From assembly GCF_000485595.1 (NCBI RefSeq), contig NW_014578742.1, forward strand, positions 38,646 through 59,876: DNA of 21,231 bases, written 5' to 3'. Each line of letters opens with the position of its first letter. Position 1 is the stretch's first letter. The DNA is from Priapulus caudatus. Taxonomy: Eukaryota; Priapulida; Priapulimorpha; Priapulimorphida; Priapulidae. The notes beneath the pieces were generated by a model. It worked only from the letters and a program-made list of their open reading frames with translations. It was not told the DNA's origin and ran no database searches. Both the position numbers and the translations under genes were made by a program. Positions 1 to 6,651 of the stretch are shown here, piece by piece.

Positions 1-240
1 AGCCAATCGTTGACGCACTATCACACACAATAAAAAGGTTCTCACCAGGCGCGTCGGAAGCAGTTTTCGATTGGGGGGGGGGGAGGCACTGTTATACAAT
101 AAATACAGCGCGACCGAGATGCAAGAATCATTAATTAAATTAACTTAATGCCCCCCCCCTGCCGCGCCGTCTCATCCGTCTGCACATGCACAGACGCATC
201 AATAATGCACCGGTCGCACCAGGAAACTCCACTCTTCCAT
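1..240. other. Intergenic, no gene seen
   Basis: I see no coding exon, RNA gene or transposon end here. It contains a G run near 73-83 and a C run near 151-159. The short open frames lack any recognisable domain. Confidence 0.6.
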
Positions 241-330
241 CGCCACGGCGATAGAAGTAGGCGATACACAGTTGCCGTGGCGATAGAAGTAGGCAATACA
301 CAGTTGCCGTGGCGATAGAAGTATGTGGCT
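241..330 (+). repeat. 32 bp tandem repeat, about 2.5 copies, X-box-like
   Basis: The string ATAGAAGTAG or close variants recurs at 251, 283 and 315, an exact 32 bp spacing. Each junction carries GTTGCCGTGGCGAT or its variant. This is close to the RFX X-box palindrome GTTGCCATGGCAAC known from ciliary-gene promoters. No gene lies beside it, so a regulatory role is only a guess. Confidence 0.85.
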
Positions 331-902
331 TGCTGTAGTGCACACCACTGTGACTGTCGATAGCCATGCCTTAGAGGTGTCAATGCGCGAGTTTCTCACA
401 GCGAACAACAGGTGGAGACACCGACAACACCCGCCGGCAGCGCGGACCAATCCACGCGTTGTTGCGCGGCCAGCCACTAAACTATTCATAATTATCCGCA
501 TCAATTAAGAACTCTAACGACCAAGTTAATCTAACGATCGGTCACAAACTCATCAGCCAGCAATGAGATTGCACTTTGCAATGAGTGGACACGCTACTAG
601 CTACCTCTACTTCCCCTATACCATGCTACCTCTCACGCTGGCGTGCCGGCAGACTCTCCCCTCACTCTAGCCTTCTCTTAACTCACACTGTTAACTTAAT
701 CTCATACGAAACTAATAAATATTTTGATAAATTTATTTCCCTTCGCGATCCGTAACATTTTCTCCCGCGACTTTGTCGTATGACCTTGACGGGCTTGACC
801 TCCGACACTAACTAACGGATGGAGTCGGCATGACAGAAACGTGAAGAGTGACGCTATAACTAGTATATTATTTTTTCTGGCCGGCACAGTGACTGTTAAT
901 CG
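331..902. other. Intergenic, no gene seen
   Basis: No ORF with a recognisable domain, no splice-framed exon and no repeat unit was found by reading both strands. Confidence 0.5.
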
Positions 903-923
903 TACACACACACTCACATGCAT

Positions 924-954
<31 letters not shown>

Positions 955-963
955 CACACACGC
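903..963 (+). repeat. (CA)n/(ACGC)n compound microsatellite
   Basis: Alternating CA dinucleotides grade into about seven ACGC tetramers and then back to CA. The Cys/Val/Arg-rich open frame on the other strand is a by-product of the repeat. Confidence 0.95.
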
Positions 964-1460
964 AGACTCGACATTTATATAATGAATGTTACGTGAAACT
1001 CTCACGAGTCTGGGAGCTCGTTGTCAGTAACAAAACTAACCTCAACATTCGTCTTACAATGAACATTCTCCCATAGACTGTGGAAGGACTTTTTTTACGA
1101 GAAAAATTTGCAAATGTTTTATTCTTGTAACTACGATGTTTGCGTCAAAGGTCTAAGAGAAGAAAATGTTAAGACTAATGTAATAAGACTAATTTTGTTT
1201 CTGACTGCGTGCATGCCCCTGGCTCATTGCGAGATAGCTAAGAGATGAAGCTACAAAGCTCATGTTTGCCAAGTGCAACAAGCTCGGAACACGTAGATTT
1301 CTACCTCGCCCTCTAGTCTACCGCTACTACTGCCGAGTTAAACTAACCTCGTCCCCACTGTATCCGCCTTAACCATCCGGCCCTTCCCCATCCTACCTAC
1401 CTTCTCCCTCCTGTGCAATTTACCACTAATACTACACACTTCAACAGGGGTAGAAATTAA
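964..1460. other. Intergenic, no gene seen
   Basis: Mixed-composition DNA with no supported gene, RNA or transposon terminus. Confidence 0.5.
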
Positions 1461-1463
1461 CTT

Positions 1464-1755
1464 TTGAACAAGCGAGTCCAACGGACTCCCTATGGGCCTA
1501 TACCATCAAAAAGAGGGAGTCCGCAGCAAAATGAGGGAGTCCGCAGTCTAAAGTTCAAAACTAAAGATATTAACAAAAAGGACATTTGCGGTGCACGTCT
1601 GCAAGTTTTCTTGGGACATTTGCTAAAAAAAACAACGGTAATTCCGCGAGGCCGTGCTCTGGAACGAACTAGTTACTGTAACAGAATTTTCATGGAGTCA
1701 CACGGACTCCTGCATATGTCAAATCAGGGAGTCCGACAGTAAATCAGGGAGTATT
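1464..1755 (+). repeat. Dispersed GGGAGTCCG motifs
   Basis: GGGAGTCCG recurs at about 1518, 1543 and 1727, and looser GAGTC/GACTC forms occur at about 1476-1490 and 1695-1709. Two of the latter face each other as short inverted pairs (GAGTC followed by GGACTC). The 92-codon open frame across this stretch has no recognisable domain and is probably fortuitous. Confidence 0.55.
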
Positions 1756-1789
1756 TGACTCTAGACTCAACCTGTGAACCAACATAGTT

Positions 1790-2215
1790 ACTCCCCGACT
1801 ATACATATCTCGTCCCACCTATGTGAATACTACATACTTTTTCCTGCCTATGTGCATACTACATACCTAATCTCACACACGTGCACACTACATGTACGTC
1901 GATCATCCCATCTATGCGCATACTACGTACTTTTTCCCAAAAAGCTATAAAGCTTATAACTATAAAGCTATATGCATACTATATACCTCTTGCCTCCTAT
2001 GTGCTATGTGCATACTACATACCTAATCTCACACACGTGCACACTACATGTACGGCATCCCATCAATGCGCATACTACGTACTTTTTCCCACCTATGTTC
2101 ATACCATATACCTAATCTCACCTATATGTGCATACTATATACCTCTTGCCTCCTATATGCTATGTGCATACTACATACCTCTTATCTCCTATGCGGCACT
2201 ACATACCTCGCCCCA
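1790..2215 (+). repeat. Degenerate ~29-30 bp minisatellite
   Basis: The core TATGTGCATACTACATAC recurs about a dozen times with spacings near 29-30 bases (for example from 1821, 1850 and 1880). CT-rich linkers separate the units. The Tyr/Ala/Cys-rich open frames here are translations of the repeat, not genes. Confidence 0.85.
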
Positions 2216-2399
2216 CCTATCGCAATTTTTTTTAACGAGGTGCAGGGGGGGGGACTCCTTCCACGGCTCGCCCCGAGCACTAGCGTTCACTTGTTTACCA
2301 TACCACCGAGCGAGTTTAGTATTTACAGCAGGTTAAACTCGCGCGGGTGTCACGCGGGAACGACGTTCGTTATTCACATAAATTAAACGTATCGATCAA

Positions 2400-3145
2400 T
2401 ATTAATAAAAGCTCTCCTCGTAGCAGGGAATCTAACAACAAAGCTCTGCTCTCTAGTCCGGAGTCGAACGAGATGTGATGGAGAGAGGGATCCCTCCCAG
2501 CTTCCCTGTGGTGCGCGGGGGAGAGAGGGATCCCTGCCAGCTTCCCTGTGGTGCGAGGGGTAGAGAGGGATCCCTGCCAGCTTCCCTGTGGTGCGCGGGG
2601 GAGAGAGGGATCCCTCCCAGCTTCCCTGTGGTGTGCAAGGGAGAGAGGGATCCCTCCCAGCTTTCCTGTGGTGCGCGGGGAAGAGACTAATGATGAAAGC
2701 TCCCTCTCTAGTCCGGCGTAAGATGACGCGGGAGAACTATGGAGGGAGGGATTCTTCACAGCTTCCCTGCGCGCCTGCAGAGGAGTTCCCGGGGAGAGAC
2801 TAACGACTAAATCTCCCCTTATAGTCGTGAAAACTATGTGAGAGTCTAACAATGAAAACTCTGCTCTTTATCGGATGCAGTTCTCCTTTTTGCATCGGAC
2901 GAGAGGTGACGGCTATGGAGAGAGTGATCTGTCTCAGCTTCCCTGCGCGTGCGGGGGGGAGAGGGACTAACGACGAAATCTCTCTTTCTAGTCATGGCAA
3001 CTATGTGAGAGTCTAACGACGAAATATATCTAGATACATAGGACACGCGTTCTCTCACACATGGTCCTCTTTTTCATGTCAGACGAGAGGTGACGACCAC
3101 GGAGAGAGGGCTGCGTAGCAGCTTCCCTGCGGAGCGCGAGGATGA
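2400..3145 (+). repeat. Higher-order degenerate repeat around the 40 bp array
   Basis: Outside the perfect array a longer unit recurs about four times. It contains (A)GAGACTAACGACGAAATCTC, a CTAGTC or TATAGTC block, ACTATGTGAGAGTCTAAC, then GACGAGAGGTGACG and CAGCTTCCCTGCG. Copies start near 2400, 2685, 2795 and 2965, spaced roughly 110-170 bases after the first. The 40 bp unit looks like a locally amplified slice of this larger unit. Confidence 0.7.
2481..2680 (+). repeat. 40 bp minisatellite, five copies
   Basis: GAGAGAGGGATCCCT starts at 2481, 2521, (TAGAGAGGG) 2561, 2601 and 2641, an exact 40 bp period. Each unit holds the GGGATCCC palindrome and CAGCTTCCCTGTGGTGC. The period is not a multiple of three, so the long open frames on both strands cycle through frames and are not protein evidence. 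Confidence 0.95.
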
Positions 3146-3321
3146 TGGCGAGGCAGTGATGGTGATGAACTGGCATCGTGGCGACTCAACCGCCTCTCCT
3201 AGCGCGTGATCGTCTGATCCTAGGTGGCGCCGCGTGATCGCAAACTGCCGAGCCTTCCCAAGGTTCTCTCCATCCGACAGACGAAGCGACAGACTGACGG
3301 ATCGACAGTGACGGATAGACA
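3146..3321. other. Unassigned flank below CCDC51
   Basis: No gene recognised. It probably lies just past the CCDC51 cleavage site on the minus strand. Confidence 0.4.
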
Positions 3322-3327
3322 TTTATT
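3322..3327 (-). terminator. Candidate poly(A) signal AATAAA for CCDC51
   Basis: The plus strand reads TTTATT, so the minus strand has a canonical AATAAA 167 bases past the CCDC51 stop. Distance and orientation fit a short 3' UTR. No transcript evidence is available. Confidence 0.55.
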
Positions 3328-3370
3328 AGACAGATCGACTCGGAGGGGAACGACGTGAAGGCTTCGCCGC

Positions 3371-3418
3371 ACAGAAAAAATCCTATCCAGAAAAATCCTG
3401 TCCGGAAAAATCCTGCGA
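3371..3418 (+). repeat. 16 bp tandem repeat, three copies
   Basis: Three successive units of the form AGAAAAATCCTGTCC occur, with small changes. They lie in the predicted 3' UTR of CCDC51. Confidence 0.8.
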
Positions 3419-3493
3419 CAAAGTTCCTGCTACCGTTCCTCTTCCCCGCAGCCTCCGCCCGCCGTCGTCGTCATGGCAACGAGATCACAAGAA

Positions 3494-4236
3494 TCACAAG
3501 CCCTTGAAGATGTTGTAGAGGACAGGCAGCGTGAGCGCGAAAGCCGCATACACGAACACGACCGTGCCGATCGAATTGACCTTGACCCGCCACTCGAGGT
3601 CGTCCGCACCCTCGGCGACAACCTCCCGAAGCCTCGGCTCCGCGTACGCGACGACGAACCCCGCATCCTCGCACGCGGTTGCCGCGGCGACGAGCGCTCG
3701 CACGCGCTCCATCTCCGCGTGCGTCGCTCCTGCGGGCGCTCACCGCCTCGATGACGCGCCGCGCCGCCTCCTCCGCCGCTCCTCCGTCCCGACGTCCCCC
3801 ACCAGGGGGCGCCCACGCGGGCGCGACAGCGACGGCGAGAATCCGCTGAAGGTCGGCGACGAACGCCTGGAGGTCGTCGTAGTCGGCGGCGAGGCGCCGG
3901 CGCGCCGTCGCCGACCAGCGACTCCGTCCGCCCCGCGTCCGTCGCCGCGGCGATGTCCCCGAGCTCCCGCAGGCGCACGTGTTGCGCGACGGTCGTCGCG
4001 CGCGACGCGATCGGGCGCGCCCAGACCGAGCCGATCAGCGACCAGTACTTTGTCTTCTCGGCGTACTCGCGCTCTCGCTCGTGGCTCTCTCGCACGGCGG
4101 TGGCCAGCGCGGCGAAGCGGTCTGCGCTCCGCTGCCTCGCGCGCAGCCGAACTCCGGCGAGCAGAGTCGCTCCGATTTGATGACGGCGTGTTTCTCGCGT
4201 GACGAGACGGAGGTATCGGTCCTCGCCGCGTGACAC
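3494..4236 (-). CDS. CCDC51: CCDC51 exon 3 (terminal, with two frameshifts)
   Basis: The exon opens after TTACTTAACAG with VSRGEDRYLRLV. Frame 1 carries AVRESHEREREYAEKTKYWS and VRLRELGDI. Frame 2, from about 3900 to 3745, carries LAADYDDLQAFVADLQRIL. Frame 3, from about 3712, carries VVAEGADDLEWRVKVNSIG and the last membrane helix, ending at TGA (3494-3496). Family-like residues run continuously through the frame changes, so the exon itself is real. The first membrane segment (IGSVWARPIASRATT) is unusually polar and has two Arg; the vertebrate segment is hydrophobic. More base errors there are likely. Confidence 0.85.
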
Positions 4237-4317
4237 CTGTTAAGTAATGACGAAGAGTAGTAGTTAGTAGTAGTAGTAGTAAGTAGTAGTAGCAGCAGCA
4301 GCAGCAGCAGCAGCAGC

Positions 4318-4381
<64 letters not shown>

Positions 4382-6401
4382 CAAACCAGTAGTAGTAGAG
4401 CAGGGCAGCCAGCAGGTAGCACGGCAGCAGGCAGGGGAGTAGTAGTAGTAGTAGTAGCAGGAGTAAGATAATATAGGTAAGATAGGTAAGATAATAATAG
4501 GTAAGATAATATAGTAAGATAATAACACCTCTATTATCTTACTCCTGGTAGTAGTAGTAGTAGTGTTTGTTATGTAATGACGAAGAGTGATGCAACTCAA
4601 ATGTAGTTTAATGCTGGAGCTGGTACATGTTGCTGCTTAACACACGCGAACTGGCGAACAAGAGCGAGCGATATCGATCCGCGCTGACCTCACAATAACC
4701 ACGAGATTATAGAATGTGTGCATGCGCATAGGAACATTGATTAGAGAGAGCCCGAAACGGGCATTACACAGAATAATAATGTAGTACAAATATCTATCGC
4801 TATAAAGTTCATAGATCATCTTTTGTTCAAATTCTTTAGTCTTCGTTCACTTTTTCTTTCATACTGTTTGATTCTCTTTATGCTGAAGCATTCACAAGTT
4901 GTATGCACAAGACCTCTCCACTCCTGTCTGTTGTCTACAACATTCCTCCACTGATCAAGAACATTACCACACCTCAGAGCACCTTTGCAGGTATCCTTAT
5001 ATCTCAATTATATGCGCCTAGGAAGTAGTCCATACTATTACAACACCTTGTCCAGTTCGCCATGCATGTCCTTGAGACGCATCTGCACCAATTGGATCTC
5101 GGCCTGCGTCTCGCGACGTCCGTCCTGCGCCACGCGGAAACGCTGCTCCGCCTGCGCGCAAACAAGAGAACGCATGAGAACGAAACAAGAGCACGCGTGA
5201 GGATGAACGGTCGGGGCAAACAAGAGAATAATTAATGAACAAGTGAACGGGTGAGGCAAACAAGAGAACGGCGAGGACAAACAGGAGAACGTGGGAGGAT
5301 GAACAAGAGAATAAAGAATAATTAGCGAACAAGAGAACGTGGGAGGCGAACAAGAGAACAGTCAGTGAACAAGAGAATGCAGTCGTCGAAAACGAAGGAC
5401 GGGTGCTCCACCTACAAACAAGAGAACGGTCGGCAAAAACAAAGCCCTGCAATCAATGGAACGATCGTCAATAACGAATCCACGCTGCTCCACCTACAAA
5501 CAAGAGATCGGTTACTGGTCAGTGTCCCGACAGCCAGCTAGGCTGTGATCATAGGTGTAGCAAACATAACCACTGCTTATCTTCACATGTTGTAAGTTAC
5601 AAATTAAGGTAACGACATCATGTACAAGGCATTGCACTGATAGGCGTATTTATTCAGCCAATAGCCAAACTGTAAATCATAACTACAGACTACATGCAGC
5701 GAATGAAAGATTAACTACCTTATCCATATCTGACAACATACGCTGATACAGCTAGTTTAGTAGTTAGATAAATACAGAAGCACTATAGCTTGTTATTACG
5801 TCCCCCGTGTATGGGACACCCGGCAAGTATAAGAACGCGGCTTGGCATGACATAACAAACATCCGTTGCTGTTGTGCCGCCCCTGTGTAATTATACCGGT
5901 TGCAGATCAAAGAATGCCGCGCCGCTTCATTCCCATTCAAGGTTAAGTAAATAAACAATCCATGGCATGGGCGAAGGATCATCAATTACTAAAGGCCGAA
6001 TTTACGTGGCTAACGCCCTTCGCAAATAGCAGTCATACTTATTTCGAAACGGTATAATTGGGAGTAACTCGGCGGAGTTTATCGCAAATTAAATGTTGAA
6101 TCACCCCTCCTAAAACTCCTTTAGTCCTTACACTAGTGAAAATGAAAATGTACAGTGAACGCAAAACACGAACCAGAAGGACTCCGTTTTGGGCCTCTTT
6201 CACTTCCGTAATGCCGATGAAATCCTCGTACATCTGCATCCAACGTCCGACGCGAGCTGCCACGGGCGACTTAGACGACGTCGTCGCAGCGTTATCAGCG
6301 AAATGTCGTCGGAAATGGGCAAGATTCCCGACCGGCCGGGAAAATCTGCCCACCATCGTGTAGGCTGACATACTGGATGCGACTTTTCTCGATCTGCGCA
6401 T
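3494..6401 (-). CDS. CCDC51: CCDC51 / MITOK, mitochondrial potassium channel (three exons)
   Basis: In vertebrates CCDC51 (MITOK) is an inner-mitochondrial-membrane protein that forms the potassium pore of the mitoKATP channel with ABCB8/MITOSUR. Here it is read as join(complement(6174..6401, 5047..5151, 3494..4236)). Exon 1 gives an Arg-rich, acid-poor leader of mitochondrial targeting type, then MYEDFIGITEVKEAQ. Exon 2 gives AEQRFRVAQDG and a coiled coil ending GELDK. Exon 3 gives VSRGEDRYLRLV, AVRESHERE, EKTKYWSLIGSV and a C-terminal membrane segment ending LPVLYNIFKGL. Order and spacing match the vertebrate protein (411 residues in human; about 358 here), and both introns are phase 0. Exon 3 needs two frame changes, which may be read errors or decay. 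Identification is firm; intactness is not. It faces ALG12 head to head. Confidence 0.9.
4251..4600. repeat. Triplet-repeat cluster in CCDC51 intron 2: (AGT)n, (CAG)n, (AGT)n
   Basis: AGT/TAG triplets (about 4251-4290) lead into about 30 CAG triplets (4290-4381) with two interruptions, followed by more AGT triplets (4391-4460). A TAGGTAAGATAA ladder (4465-4525) comes next. AGGAGTAAGATAATA near 4459-4473 and its complement near 4532-4546 form a 15 bp inverted pair. Long poly-Ala, poly-Leu and Cys open frames here come only from the triplets. In the CCDC51 sense direction the tract is CTG. Confidence 0.95.
4816..5007 (-). mobile_element. Non-LTR retrotransposon fragment, C-terminal end of reverse transcriptase ORF
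   Basis: The 63-codon frame contains RYKDTCKGALRCGNV, QWRNVVDNRQEWRGLVH and KQYERKSERRLKN. The sequence RYKDxCKxxL, then a W about 15 residues on, then DRxxWRxxVH and a basic tail, is the usual terminus of many animal LINE-type ORF2 proteins. The catalytic reverse transcriptase and endonuclease domains are absent, so it is dead. It lies in CCDC51 intron 2, in the same strand sense, about 40 bases below the exon 2 donor. Confidence 0.65.
5047..5151 (-). CDS. CCDC51: CCDC51 exon 2 (coiled coil)
   Basis: There are exactly 35 codons between the acceptor TGCGCGCAG and the donor AAG|GTGTTG. The translation begins AEQRFRVAQDG and ends MHGELDK. It aligns without gaps to the vertebrate segment AEKVFMVARG...RLDR, a heptad-rich coiled coil. 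Both ends are phase 0. Confidence 0.9.
5155..5515 (-). repeat. Degenerate CAAACAAGAGAACG repeat next to CCDC51 exon 2 acceptor
   Basis: About twelve copies of (A/G)AACAAGAGAAYG occur with irregular spacing of roughly 17-40 bases. Read in the CCDC51 sense the unit is GTTCTCTTGTTTG. This is the same sequence as the pyrimidine tract directly before the exon 2 acceptor, so the array is an amplified copy of that splice-site region. Confidence 0.8.
5516..6173. other. CCDC51 intron 1, nothing further recognised
   Basis: Non-repetitive, moderately AT-rich. No RNA gene, transposon terminus or additional exon was supported. Confidence 0.5.
6174..6401 (-). CDS. CCDC51: CCDC51 exon 1 (targeting leader and start of coiled coil)
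   Basis: The first in-frame ATG on the minus strand is at 6401 (MRRSRKVASSM); another lies at 6371 (MSAYTMVGRF). Both give an Arg/Ser leader without acidic residues until FADNAATT. I chose 6401 as the longer. The exon closes with EAQNGVLL before the donor GTTCGT. That donor is weak, but it gives exactly the residue spacing of the vertebrate protein and a phase 0 junction. An earlier GT, two codons upstream of LL, would shorten the loop. Confidence 0.8.
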
Positions 6402-6522
6402 CTCCGGCGCAGTTTCCCGGCGTGCAATTTCCAAAATGACAGCGCCCACAAGAAAGCAAGTTTAGGAGTTGCCTAATTTCATAGAGAAGCTGGTTTTTGT
6501 TGGAAAACAAAACAAAACAACG
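6402..6522. promoter_or_regulatory. Shared bidirectional promoter, CCDC51 <- -> ALG12
   Basis: Only 121 bases separate the two proposed initiator ATGs, and no poly(A) signal intervenes. The interval contains TTTCCCGGCG (E2F-like) and CCAAAATGACAGCGCC, and no TATA box. Both transcripts must start inside it or within the opposing 5' region. The motif names are suggestions only. Confidence 0.6.
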
Positions 6523-6651
6523 ATGTTGTTCTTAATGACAGTCGTAGTTGCCTTCGTCTACCTTTTTATGTGTCCATACACAAAGGTAGAGGAAAGTTTT
6601 AACCTCCATGCTATGCACGATTTGATATTTCACGGGCTCAACATTCAGAAG
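6523..6651 (+). CDS. ALG12: ALG12 exon 1
   Basis: It starts at ATGTTGTTC, the first ATG in frame, with A at -3; upstream codons in this frame contain no ATG. It encodes one signal-anchor helix ([14 protein letters not shown]) followed by [20 protein letters not shown]. It ends with IQK at AAG|GTGTTG, phase 0, giving a junction to YDHLEF of the same length as in human. The codons are more AT-rich than those of exon 3. Confidence 0.93.

Noticed and set aside
3531-4202. 223-codon plus-strand frame
   Set aside because: Antisense shadow of the GC-rich CCDC51 exon 3.
3740-4600. 286-codon minus-strand frame with poly-Ala and Tyr/Leu runs
   Set aside because: It reads the triplet repeat of intron 2 and then the wrong frame of CCDC51 exon 3.
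6469-6522. Longer ALG12 N-terminus beginning at 6469
   Set aside because: That codon is TTG, not ATG; the first true ATG in frame is 6523.
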